Assembly: GCA_025059075.1 (NCBI GenBank)
Contig: JANXDZ010000001.1
Coordinates: 339,977-396,063 of the forward strand
Direction: 5' to 3'
DNA: 56,087 bases
Origin: Sulfolobales archaeon
GTDB taxonomy: Archaea > Thermoproteota > Thermoprotei_A > Sulfolobales > Desulfurococcaceae
The notes under the pieces were generated by a model, which saw only the letters and a list, made by a program, of their open reading frames with translations, was not told where the DNA came from and made no database searches. Shown piece by piece: positions 15,732 through 24,698 of this stretch. The first letter of the stretch is position 1. Every line of letters starts with the position of its first letter. A program made the translations under genes and the position numbers.

Positions 15732-18716
15732 ATGCAGATATCTGAAGAGCTGAGGAACTTCATTAAAAGGCTTACTGAAGCTTCATGTAAGTGGAGCGTA
15801 AAGTGGGTTAATGAAGGAGTTTTTGAAGCAAGCCCATTGGATAAGCCTAAGTTCTTTATAACTGCAGCATTTCCATATCCAAATGGAGTAATGCACTTGG
15901 GGCACGCTAGAACTTACACTATAGCTGATGTATACGCTAGATTCATTAGAATGATTGGATACAATGTGTTGTTTCCAATGGGCTTTCACTACACTGGGAC
16001 GCCGGTGCTATCAATGGCTGATGCTATTAGAGAGAGGGATCAGCAGACAATAAAGCTCTTCAGAGATGTCTATGGCATACCTCCAGAAGTTATTGAAAAA
16101 ATGTCTGATCCCATGTTTATGGTAAAGTACTTCCACGAAGAAATGAAGGAGTCAATGAAGATCCTGGGTCTATCAATAGACTGGAGGAGGGAGTTTACTT
16201 CAATAGACAAGGACTTCAGCAGCTTCATAAAGTGGCAGTTCACTAAGCTCTTCAATAAGAGCTACATTACTAAAGGGACTCATCCAGTTGGATGGGATCC
16301 AGTTATTGGAACACCGGTTGGAATGCACGATACGAAAGGTGATGTGGAACCTGAAGTAGAGAAGTTTACGTTACTTTACTTCAAGGACTCTAGTGAAGCA
16401 ATATACCCTGCTGCTACACTAAGGCCTGAGACCGTCTTTGGAGCAGTCAATGTATGGGTTAACCCAAGTGGAACTTACGTTGAAGCAGTAGTTGATGGAG
16501 TTAAATGGGTTGTAAGCATTGAGGCTGTTGAAAAACTAAGGCTGCAACTACATGAAGTCAGTGTATTAAGAGAGTTTAAGGGTGGAGAGCTACTTGGTAA
16601 AAGACTTAGAAACCCTGCTACAGGAGCATTCATCCCGATTCTCCCAGCGGAATTTGTGGATACTGATACAGCTACAGGAATAGTCATGAGTGTTCCAGCC
16701 CATGCTCCTTACGATTACGCTGCCTTAAGGGAATTCGTTCAGCGGGAGGAGCTTATTGAGAAAATAGGCGTAAACATCGATGAGCTTAAGCCTGTGAGCG
16801 TCATTGAACTACCTGGAGGCTTAAAAGCCATGGCTATAGAAATTGTTGAAAAAATGAATATATCAAGTCATGACTACAGCAAGCTTGATGAAGCTACTAG
16901 AGAAGTTTATAGAGAGGAGCTTAAGCATGGATTCATGCTAAATGATATAGTGAGTAGAATCAAGCCAGATCTCTTAAAAGAGTATGGAGAGAACTACATA
17001 AATGAAGTATCTACTGAAATATGTGGAAAGCCAGTTAATGTAGCTAGAGTAAAGACTGTTGAAATACTCTCTAAGAGGGGGCTTGCATTAGAGATGTATG
17101 AGGTAGTAAATAAGCCTGTTTACAGTAGGTGGGGTAATAAAGTTGCTGTAAAGATCCTGGAGAACCAGTGGTTCATAGACTATAGCAACGTAGAGTGGAA
17201 GAACTTAGCTAGGGAGGCTTCAAAGAACATTAATATAGTCCCTGAAGAGCTTAGAAGTGAATTCTATGAAGCTGTGGAGTGGGTTGGTAAAAGAGCTTGC
17301 GCCAGGACTAGAGGACTTGGGACAAAGCTTCCTTGGGACGAGGGATGGGTTATTGAAAGTCTCAGTGACTCAACAATATACATGGCTTTCTATACAGTCA
17401 ACTATCTATTAAGGAGGAGTGGGGTTAGAGCTGAGCAACTTACAGAGGAAGTATGGAATTACATAGCGTTAGGTGAAGGAGATCCAGTTGAACTATCTAA
17501 GAAAACAAGTATTCCTATTGAAGTATTAGTTAAAGCGAGAGAGGAATTCGACTACTGGTATCCCGTTGACTCACGACATAGTGGAAAGGACTTAATAAAG
17601 AATCACTTAACTTTCTACATATACAACCACGTAGCTATATTTCCAAGGGATAAGTGGCCTAAGCAAATTGTTGTAAATGGTTACATACTCTACCGTGGAC
17701 AGAAGATGAGTAAAAGCCTGCTGAACGTAGTGCCAGCTAGAAAGCTCATTAATGAAATATCTCCAGATGGACTGAGGCTCTCGTTAGCAATGCTAAGTGA
17801 AGTAGACCAGGACTTAGACTTCAGTGAAGACGCTGCTATAACTGTAGTCCAGCAATTACAGAAGATCTATGAATTAATAGCCAGTCAAGTTAAAGTAATT
17901 AAGCTATCTAATGAAATCCCCAAGAACATGGGGCTTGAAGATCTATGGATCTTGGCTAAAACGAAGGCTCTAGTTGAATCAATTAAAGAAGACTTGAGTA
18001 GAGTTAGAATACGCAGCGCTGCTACAAAGATCTATTATGTATTTGAGAACTACATAAGGACTTACCTAGAACTATTAAAGTTCAAGAAGAATAAAGTAGG
18101 TGATGTTAGTGCAGTCATTAAAAAAATCGTTGAGTCATGGATTAAGATTATGAATCCATTTACGCCTTACTTAGCTGAAGAGCTTTGGAGAATGATTGGT
18201 GGAGAAGGCTATGTATCACTCCAGGAATGGCCTTCAATAGAGGATCTTCCAGGAATGAGTGAAGCCTTGCTCGCATTTGAGTACTTAGAGAGACTTATAA
18301 GTGATGTAAGGGAGATAACGAAACTATATGAGAAAAAGCCATCTAAAATAACTATAGCTGTTGCTCCAAGAGAATACTACAACTTGTTAAGAAAAGCCGT
18401 TAACTACATTACTCAAGGGAGAGGTGTGAGGGAATTTATCAAGGATGTAGTAAGTGAAGCTAGAGACAAAGAGTGGGCTGCTAATTACTCAAGGAGGGTA
18501 TATGAAGTTGCCTCAAGCCTACAGTCTGATGTACTAAAGCTTATACTCAAAGCTGATTTAGATGAAAAGGGAATTATTAGCGAGATGAAGGAGTGGATTG
18601 AATCACAGTTAGGCGCGCTAATAGAGCTATCAGTAATGGATGTAAGAGCTGGGGGATTAAAGAAGATCGCACTTCCATTTAGGCCAGCCATATTCATTGA
18701 ATTTAGCGAACAATGA
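15732..18716 (+). CDS. leuS: leucyl-tRNA synthetase (archaeal type)
   Basis: About 994 residues, class I synthetase for tRNA-Leu, of the long archaeal/eukaryotic kind. The HIGH motif is in FPYPNGVMHLGHART, and the editing domain is marked by YPAATLRPETVFGA and VDTDTATGIVMSVPAHAPYD. The KMSKS loop is GQKMSKSLLN, and a helical anticodon-binding and C-terminal region follow. ATG 15732 has GGTG seven bases upstream and is preferred; GTG 15720 is an alternative adding four residues. The last 14 bases overlap the convergent gene at 18703. Confidence 0.96.
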   Translation: MQISEELRNFIKRLTEASCKWSVKWVNEGVFEASPLDKPKFFITAAFPYPNGVMHLGHARTYTIADVYARFIRMIGYNVLFPMGFHYTGTPVLSMADAIRERDQQTIKLFRDVYGIPPEVIEKMSDPMFMVKYFHEEMKESMKILGLSIDWRREFTSIDKDFSSFIKWQFTKLFNKSYITKGTHPVGWDPVIGTPVGMHDTKGDVEPEVEKFTLLYFKDSSEAIYPAATLRPETVFGAVNVWVNPSGTYVEAVVDGVKWVVSIEAVEKLRLQLHEVSVLREFKGGELLGKRLRNPATGAFIPILPAEFVDTDTATGIVMSVPAHAPYDYAALREFVQREELIEKIGVNIDELKPVSVIELPGGLKAMAIEIVEKMNISSHDYSKLDEATREVYREELKHGFMLNDIVSRIKPDLLKEYGENYINEVSTEICGKPVNVARVKTVEILSKRGLALEMYEVVNKPVYSRWGNKVAVKILENQWFIDYSNVEWKNLAREASKNINIVPEELRSEFYEAVEWVGKRACARTRGLGTKLPWDEGWVIESLSDSTIYMAFYTVNYLLRRSGVRAEQLTEEVWNYIALGEGDPVELSKKTSIPIEVLVKAREEFDYWYPVDSRHSGKDLIKNHLTFYIYNHVAIFPRDKWPKQIVVNGYILYRGQKMSKSLLNVVPARKLINEISPDGLRLSLAMLSEVDQDLDFSEDAAITVVQQLQKIYELIASQVKVIKLSNEIPKNMGLEDLWILAKTKALVESIKEDLSRVRIRSAATKIYYVFENYIRTYLELLKFKKNKVGDVSAVIKKIVESWIKIMNPFTPYLAEELWRMIGGEGYVSLQEWPSIEDLPGMSEALLAFEYLERLISDVREITKLYEKKPSKITIAVAPREYYNLLRKAVNYITQGRGVREFIKDVVSEARDKEWAANYSRRVYEVASSLQSDVLKLILKADLDEKGIISEMKEWIESQLGALIELSVMDVRAGGLKKIALPFRPAIFIEFSEQ

Positions 18717-19374
18717 GGTGCCCGTTGCTTATCGTTACATAACCTCTCTTAATTAATTCACTCAATATATTTCTAGCATTACTTCTCTTAATCTTCATGC
18801 CGTAAGTTATTATATCCAGTGCGTCCTTAATGCTTAATACACCATAGTCCACTGTCCCTTGTCTAAGCATTCTTAAGGCTTCTCTATAAGTTCCTTCAAT
18901 AGGCTGAGAGAGCCCTATATAGTTTAAGTTAATAGTTATTCTAAGCGAAGTGTTCCTAACTTTAATAGTGAACTCGCTTCCATGCAGCCTCTTCAGATAG
19001 GCTTTACGCCATGAATATAAGTGCTTTACCGAAGCCGCATTAGCGCCTTCAGGGCTTATTGAAACAAAAGCGTTGTAGACTTCATGTGGACTTGGAAGAA
19101 TGCTTGGATCTATTAGTATTACGTATTCCTCAGGACCGGTATTCCAAGCTTCTATGCCTTCAACTATGTATATGTTTCCCAGCTCTGCTTTATTGACTAC
19201 ATTCTCTTTAAGTATGTCTAAGAGCTCTACTCTCCAGCTTCTCGATGAAGCTATGTAGACTTTCTTATTTATTGAAGCGAGAAGCGCTAAGTATATTGAG
19301 ATGATATCTCTAGCCCAGGCTTCATGACCTATGAGGATCCACTTACCTTTAAGAAAAGTCCACGGGAACTTCAC
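18703..19374 (-). CDS. hypothetical protein with possible C-terminal winged-helix segment
   Basis: 223 residues, not recognised. Residues 1-110 look like an alpha/beta domain with a nucleotide-binding flavour (WILIGHEAWARDI, then YVILIDPSILPSP), but no P-loop or Rossmann glycine motif is complete. The last 50 residues (IKRSNARNILSELIKRGYV) read as a winged helix. It is convergent with leuS and divergent from the sugar isomerase gene. Confidence 0.65.
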   Translation of the reverse strand: MKFPWTFLKGKWILIGHEAWARDIISIYLALLASINKKVYIASSRSWRVELLDILKENVVNKAELGNIYIVEGIEAWNTGPEEYVILIDPSILPSPHEVYNAFVSISPEGANAASVKHLYSWRKAYLKRLHGSEFTIKVRNTSLRITINLNYIGLSQPIEGTYREALRMLRQGTVDYGVLSIKDALDIITYGMKIKRSNARNILSELIKRGYVTISNGHLIVR

Positions 19375-19491
19375 TTTCTACACCATGTATTTACCTACAC
19401 TGCTCCCTGCTAAAGTAGCTATGGTCCTCTTAATTAACTTAAGTATTTGAAGCACATAAGTTAGCTGGTATTAGTACTGGGTGGCGCTACT

Positions 19492-20493
19492 GTGAGGAAT
19501 TACTATCTTACTTGGCATAAAATGATTGAGAGAGCCGTAAATTCTTGGGGCAAAGTATCAGTAAACTTCAAACCTAGGGCAATAGCTATAGCGGGTATGG
19601 GTGGAAGCGGCTGCGTTGGAGATTACATTGAAGCACTTGCCTCTAGTAAAGAAGGCTTCGATTCTCCAATAATTGTTGTAAAGAGCCCCAGTCTCCCTAA
19701 ATACATCACGTCAAGCGACTTAGTCTTCGCCGTGAGCTACAGTGGAGATACTACTGAAACAATCATGGCTTTTAAAGAAGCTTTGAAAAGAGGTGTGAAA
19801 GTAGTAACTGTTACTAGTGGAGGCATGCTGGAGGAATATTCGAAAATCCATGGAGTACCTATTGTAAAAGTGTCAGAAGGCCTTGTTCCACGAGTAGCGC
19901 TACCTGAAATGCTCATCGGCATACTTGGAGTACTTGACTCAATAGACTTAACTCTAGCCTCAATGGATGAAGTAATTAGACTAACTCAATTCATTAGTGA
20001 AAAATCGTTAGACGCAGTTAGTGAGGCTAAAGCCCTAGCTAACTTCATTTACAAATACTCAGGTAGTTTAACTATAGCTACTCACATCCCACTTGAAGTA
20101 CTAGCAATTAGGGGGAAGAATGAGTTGAATGAAAACGCTAAGATACCAGTTAAAGTAGAAGTAGCACCTGAGTGGGCTCATAACGACATTGTTGGCTGGG
20201 AGAACCCATTTACAATGAATTGGACTGCCATAACTATCGCTGATCCAAGCAATATTCTTGGAATAAGGCTAGTTGAATTCATGGAGTCAATCTACGTTAA
20301 AAGTGGAGTGAAGGTATGGAGACTAATACTTAAAGGCTCAAGCCTCCTTGAAAAGCTTATTTATGGAAGCCTAGTCCTTGGGCTTGCCAGCGTTGAATTA
20401 GCTGAGTTAAGAGGCTTAAATCCTCTTGAGACCAAGAGCATAGCTTTATACAAGAAGTTCCTAAGGGAAATTACTGAAGAGAAACCCTGTTAG
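19492..20493 (+). CDS. bifunctional phosphoglucose/phosphomannose isomerase
   Basis: 333 residues, the archaeal PGI/PMI type. Two SIS domains are visible: AIAGMGGSGCVGDYIE with AVSYSGDTTET (about 35-90), and a second SIS domain with NELNENAKIPVKVE and APEWAHNDIVGWE carrying the catalytic Glu and His. It interconverts fructose 6-phosphate with glucose 6-phosphate and with mannose 6-phosphate, serving gluconeogenesis and glycan precursors. GTG start. Its last 33 bases overlap the end of the convergent prenyltransferase gene. Confidence 0.93.
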   Translation: MRNYYLTWHKMIERAVNSWGKVSVNFKPRAIAIAGMGGSGCVGDYIEALASSKEGFDSPIIVVKSPSLPKYITSSDLVFAVSYSGDTTETIMAFKEALKRGVKVVTVTSGGMLEEYSKIHGVPIVKVSEGLVPRVALPEMLIGILGVLDSIDLTLASMDEVIRLTQFISEKSLDAVSEAKALANFIYKYSGSLTIATHIPLEVLAIRGKNELNENAKIPVKVEVAPEWAHNDIVGWENPFTMNWTAITIADPSNILGIRLVEFMESIYVKSGVKVWRLILKGSSLLEKLIYGSLVLGLASVELAELRGLNPLETKSIALYKKFLREITEEKPC

Positions 20494-21309
20494 TGCAAAG
20501 AACATTGAGTATATCATTGTTTTTTTAGCTTTTTGAGCAACCTCACTCACAGGCCTTTGGAAAACTCTAATAGCAGTCAATGAAAAAACTGCCCCGCTTA
20601 ATCCAAGGATTATCGTATACAGCAATCCAGCGTATCCAGCTAATCCAATTACTACAGCCAATAGAGTCCCTGATATAGCTAGTGCTAGGGATAGTTTTGC
20701 AGCAAAATCTCTTCCAAAAACAGTTGTAATAGTCTGATACCCTTTAGCTCTATCACCCCTCTCATCAGCTATGCTCTTTACAAACTCTCTCGAAGTATTT
20801 ATTAAGAACACTACTGTGGAGAAGAGAGCTATGAATATAAGTCTCTCTCCACTAGTCATTGAGAGTGAGTAGCCGTAAATAAATGGGCCTGTGGTAGCTG
20901 CACTTACTAGAAAGTGGCTAAACCACTTATTCCTAAGGAAGTTGTATGTATATGCAATAATGGCATATATAATTGCTGTAAAAAGAGCCTGTGGATTAGA
21001 CAATGTATTTAACAATACTCCAAGCACTAGTGAAGCTACGCTAAAGTACTCTACTAACCTAGGGTTAAATAATCCCCGTGGCAAAGGTTTCCAAGGCTTA
21101 TTTATCTTATCAACCTCTAAGTCAACTACATCGTTAATAAGCATTGAGGCTGATGATATGAGGAACCCTGTTAGAAAACCTATCAATGCTGAATAAACTG
21201 ACTTAATTACATACTCATTAACTACGAATACTGTGAATAAGACCGCTGCACCAGTCATAACTGAGTTAAGAGGCCTCATCATCTTAACGAATTCTATGAC
21301 CTTCCTCAA
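20461..21309 (-). CDS. geranylgeranylglyceryl-phosphate geranylgeranyltransferase (DGGGP synthase, UbiA family)
   Basis: 282 residues with seven to nine membrane segments. The first Asp-rich motif is INDVVDLEVDKINKP (about residue 60) and the second is RELVKSIADERGDRAKGYQT-like (about 165-185, SREFVKSIADERGDRA). Both bind Mg2+-diphosphate. In archaea this enzyme attaches the second geranylgeranyl chain to the glycerol backbone, completing the core ether lipid. Other UbiA members (heme O, quinone) are possible, but the short size and the context of a quinone-poor archaeon favour lipid synthesis. Confidence 0.88.
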   Translation of the reverse strand: MRKVIEFVKMMRPLNSVMTGAAVLFTVFVVNEYVIKSVYSALIGFLTGFLISSASMLINDVVDLEVDKINKPWKPLPRGLFNPRLVEYFSVASLVLGVLLNTLSNPQALFTAIIYAIIAYTYNFLRNKWFSHFLVSAATTGPFIYGYSLSMTSGERLIFIALFSTVVFLINTSREFVKSIADERGDRAKGYQTITTVFGRDFAAKLSLALAISGTLLAVVIGLAGYAGLLYTIILGLSGAVFSLTAIRVFQRPVSEVAQKAKKTMIYSMFFALTGFLFSNFP

Positions 21310-21492
21310 ATATATTCCACCTAAGCCAATGAATCCGCCCTCTAATGCTCACTAAATCATTATTATGCTAAAAATATTTTTGTCCAAAAAAGTAGCTTTA
21401 CTTTAGTGATGAAACGATGGTCTCTCGAGCGGTAGCTATGAAGAACATTCCCCTCACTGAATTTACAAGCCTCAGCTTAAGCTTAGTTAAAT

Positions 21493-22140
21493 CTATGTAG
21501 AAGAGTGCTTCCTCACATAACAATCTCTAATTATTTGTCTAGCTATTTCCTCTACAAGAGATTCCCTAGCTAGCTTATAAAACCAATCTCTTATTCTAGC
21601 TAACTTCCCAGTGATCTTCGGATGATCCAAGGGATCTATTCCATAGGCTTCCTTAAATGCCTGGAATAGGCCTTCAATATATCTCGTTCACAAGCATTAT
21701 CACTGACTTTACTGGATCGCTTAACTGCTCTAGCAGGTAACCTCTAATAGTTCTTTCAACAAGTCTTCCTCAATAGGTAATGATTCCCGACGTATTCATT
21801 ATGTAGAGGTCTCTGCTAACTCTATACAACTGAGTTTGCTTAACATACCTTAGCTACTAGGTATTGGTGAAGCATCACTGAATGCTTGCCCTTAGAAGCA
21901 TCTATATGATGAACTCTTAGTCTTTATATACCCAGCGCTTTTTAAACTCAACCCACTCCATAGTTATGTTACGGGAATCAACCCGTACTTGCTTAAAGCT
22001 ATTATTAACTGTTTTCCCCGCCCTCTTAATTACGTCCTTTTAGTTTAAAACTCCAAGTAATCATGGGGGCTCTAGTATCAAGTATTTTAATAACTGCGCC
22101 AGCTCTCTTCATTATGCATCAAAGATCCTTCCATGAAGGT
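21493..22140 (-). pseudogene. decayed circularly permuted GTPase (YlqF/RbgA-like, HSR1 class)
   Basis: Across several minus-strand frames the order of motifs of this family is preserved. First comes SWKDL, then IMKRAGAVIKILDTRAPM (G5-like strand of the permuted fold), then GKQLIIALSKYGLIP (degenerate NKxD), SDASPIP, and ESLPIEEDLLKE. RTIRGYLLEQLSDPVKSVIM follows, then YIEGLFQAFKEAYGIDPLD, and WFYKLARESLVEEIARQII to a TAG at 21493. The pieces need several frameshifts and stops, and the P-loop segment is missing. It lies directly downstream of the AK6-like kinase on the same strand. Live members assist ribosome assembly. Confidence 0.7.
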
Positions 22141-22193
22141 AGAGTTAACTTATTCTTCAAGAAGCCCGCCACGCTTACAATTGTTAGGAAGCA

Positions 22194-22826
22194 TTAATTG
22201 ACTTCACTTAACACTCTGATTACTTCTTCTAACTCGCTCAGATTCTTTATATTCAGCCAGTCAATTCTATGTCCAGATATTCCTTCTCCACGAATTATTC
22301 TAAGGACTTCATTAAGGACCTCACTGACTTCTTTACCGGTGGTGTCTACTTCAAATACTTTGTTTTCTCCATAAGCTTCCATAGCATTTATAGTGCATAT
22401 TGATAGAAGCTCTGCTTCAACATTCTCCCTCACCTTAGCCTTCCTCCAGCCTCTTTTAATCAACCTATTCCATAGCTCAACAGGATCGATTCTCAGCACT
22501 ACTACTAAAGTCACATAATCCTCTGGAATGATTTCGCCATAATGGCTATCTACTATAACTAACTCCCTCTCTTCAATTACTTTCCTTAGCTCTTCAATAA
22601 CTCTTTCTTCATCAATAACGTAGCTCTCAGCTTCTTCATCATATTTCATATATAGACCTCTCTCAATAACGAACGAGCTTAAATCTATGTGTAGAGCATT
22701 AAGTACTTCAGCTAGCCTCCGTGAAATACTTGTCTTTCCAACTCCAGGGGTTCCTGTAACTACTATTACTTTACCATTGCTTTTAGCTTGACTCTCCATT
22801 GCGGACTCACGCATTTTCACATTCAC
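22194..22826 (-). CDS. AK6/Fap7-type adenylate kinase-like NTPase
   Basis: 210 residues. The P-loop VTGTPGVGKTSISRRLAEVL is followed by HIDLSSFVIERGLY and VIVDSHYGEIIPEDYV, the pattern of the archaeal/eukaryotic AK6 (Fap7) group, in which His-Tyr replaces the usual adenylate kinase segments. These proteins bind the ribosomal protein S11 (uS11) and help 40S/30S maturation as well as having adenylate kinase activity. A C-terminal extension of about 30 residues (HRIDWLNIKNLSELEEV) follows. The decayed permuted GTPase downstream would have been another ribosome-assembly factor. Confidence 0.88.
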   Translation of the reverse strand: MNVKMRESAMESQAKSNGKVIVVTGTPGVGKTSISRRLAEVLNALHIDLSSFVIERGLYMKYDEEAESYVIDEERVIEELRKVIEERELVIVDSHYGEIIPEDYVTLVVVLRIDPVELWNRLIKRGWRKAKVRENVEAELLSICTINAMEAYGENKVFEVDTTGKEVSEVLNEVLRIIRGEGISGHRIDWLNIKNLSELEEVIRVLSEVN

Positions 22827-22930
22827 TTAATTAATGCCTCTATATATCTTTAAGTAAAGCAACTGCCTGATTCCATTAGTTTATGCAGTAACAGTGGTTC
22901 TATAAATGCTTCACTATGTTATCACACTCT

Positions 22931-23749
22931 CTACTTCTTTAGCCAGACTACTCTTTGTGGGAATGGTATTTCTACACCAGTTTCCTCTAATGCCTTCTTG
23001 ACTTCGGCAATCACTGTACTCCTCACGTTCCAGAAGAGTTGAGAAGGAGCCCAATACATGACCTTTATGTTTATAGCGCTATCCCCAATGCTATCAACTA
23101 TTATAACAGGCTCTGGTTCAGCTAATACTGCTGAATTATTCCATAACACTCTCCTTATTACTTCAAGAGCTCTATTTATGTCTGATGAATATGAAATCCC
23201 TAAAGTAAACTCAGCTCTACGTGCAATAGATCTTGAATAATTGTATATATTTGATGAAGCTACAGTAGTATTTGGCACTGTGAGGATCTCGCCGCTCCAC
23301 AGCCTTATTTGAGTTGATGCTATGCCTATTGACTCAACTAAGCCCCAGTCATCACCTATCCTAATAGCATCACCTACCTTTACTCTTCCCTCAATAAGCA
23401 ACAGTAGGCCTGAGAAAACCTGGCTTAAAGTCTGCTGTAATGCTAAGCCTACTACTATGCCTGCAAACCCTGCTGCTACGAGTATTCCAGTAAGATCTAT
23501 TCCAATAATTGATAGAGCTGCTAAAAGACCTATAACTGTGAATAAAATTCTAATACCTCTCCTAATGCTTATCAATACTTCAGGTGCTACTCTTACTTTA
23601 ATTCTTCCAATGATGAGCTTACTGATGAAAACACCTATATAATATGAAGTTATTAAGGCAACTATAGCTCCAACGAGCTTAATGAATAGCTCTAAGTGCC
23701 TTGAAACTAAGTCGTAAATCACATTGATTAATGTCGCCAACACCAACAT
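22931..23749 (-). CDS. MscS-family mechanosensitive channel
   Basis: 272 residues: three membrane segments in the first 110 residues, the third (AAGFAGIVVGLALQQTLSQV) being the pore helix, then the beta domain with EGRVKVGDAIRIGDDWGLVE and TVPNTTVASSNIYNYSR. A C-terminal alpha/beta domain ends VEIPFPQRVVWLKK. The channel opens under membrane tension to release solutes after hypo-osmotic shock. It is a single-gene unit. Confidence 0.93.
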   Translation of the reverse strand: MLVLATLINVIYDLVSRHLELFIKLVGAIVALITSYYIGVFISKLIIGRIKVRVAPEVLISIRRGIRILFTVIGLLAALSIIGIDLTGILVAAGFAGIVVGLALQQTLSQVFSGLLLLIEGRVKVGDAIRIGDDWGLVESIGIASTQIRLWSGEILTVPNTTVASSNIYNYSRSIARRAEFTLGISYSSDINRALEVIRRVLWNNSAVLAEPEPVIIVDSIGDSAINIKVMYWAPSQLFWNVRSTVIAEVKKALEETGVEIPFPQRVVWLKK

Positions 23750-24278
23750 CTCCAGCTCCTTAATCTAAACCGCACTATACACATACACCGTTACTATTTA
23801 TAGTTGCCCTTGTTAATCACATTTGACTTGTTTTAGCTACCTGAGTTACAATGGTTATTGTTAATATGGCTTTCTTTCTTAACACTCGCTCACGGGTTCA
23901 TTGGAACTACATAAGTGGACATCACAGATCAGTCTCTTGAAACACTATGTGTATTCCTCTGCCTCTGATGGCCTAGATCCATCATCGAGACAGGCGAACA
24001 CTTGATTAATTGTCTATTAGTTTAAAAACGTTTGAACAGTTCCTAGATGTTTAATATTTTTATTTTAATGCTCTTCATTACTATATCTAAAGACTTTGCC
24101 TCATACATTGTAATCTCTCTCACCAGGGGCTAACTACACATATGGCTGTAGCTTCACTAAACTTATAAATGGAGTTATAGAAATTTATAGCCATTTAAGC
24201 TAAGTATATTTGAACAACTAGAGGACCCTACGTAGTACTACGCTAGGATCAAGCAGCTCAGTATTAAAGGTGTAGCGC
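23750..24278. other. 529-base intergenic region with promoter of the TFE-beta gene
   Basis: Divergent spacer between mscS-like and TFE-beta. A clean TATA element (ACTTATAAAT, 24161-24170) lies about 110 bases before the TFE-beta start. Short hydrophobic frames around 23850-23905 are not convincing as genes. The palindrome at 24231-24242 is listed separately. Confidence 0.5.
24231..24242. promoter_or_regulatory. 12-base perfect palindrome upstream of TFE-beta
   Basis: CGTAGTACTACG is a perfect dyad, flanked by CCTA and CTAGG which nearly extend it. It lies about 65 bases downstream of the TATA element and 36 bases before the ATG, so it would be in the leader. It could be an operator or a hairpin in the mRNA; nothing in the window tells which. 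Confidence 0.35.
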
Positions 24279-24698
24279 ATGGAGTTTGAGGAGCTAAGCG
24301 ACGTTGAGAAGAAAGCACTTGAAGTAATAGCTAATAGTGGAGACGCAGGTATATTCCAAAACGATCTATGGAAGTTGCTTGGAGTAAATAGTAGAGATAC
24401 TTCACGAATTGTAAACAAGCTTCTTAAGAGAGGGCTTATAGTTAGAAAACCTGCTGTCAACCGTGGTAGGAGGACATATTTACTGCTTATATCTAAAAAA
24501 GCTGCTAAACCCGAGAAGAAGGTGCCTATGAAAATCAACTTAAGGATCGACTTAGATCGATTTATTGAAATACCCTGTTTCAACTGCCCATTCATACATA
24601 AGTGTTATATCGGCGGATTTTACAATCCAATTACATGTAATTGGCTTGAGGAATGGATTAACTCAAATGTAGTAAGGAGACAGCGCTCTTCACAGTGA
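24279..24698 (+). CDS. transcription initiation factor TFE beta subunit (Fe-S winged-helix, RPC39/RPC34-like)
   Basis: 139 residues. An N-terminal winged helix (KALEVIANSGDAGIFQNDLW, then SRIVNKLLKRGLIVRK) is followed by four cysteines at residues 100, 103, 109 and 120 (C-x2-C-x5-C-x10-C), the 4Fe-4S site of crenarchaeal TFE-beta. With TFE-alpha it helps open the promoter and stabilises the pre-initiation complex. It is convergent with the TFB gene, overlapping it by nine bases, so two initiation factors lie tail to tail. Confidence 0.85.
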   Translation: MEFEELSDVEKKALEVIANSGDAGIFQNDLWKLLGVNSRDTSRIVNKLLKRGLIVRKPAVNRGRRTYLLLISKKAAKPEKKVPMKINLRIDLDRFIEIPCFNCPFIHKCYIGGFYNPITCNWLEEWINSNVVRRQRSSQ

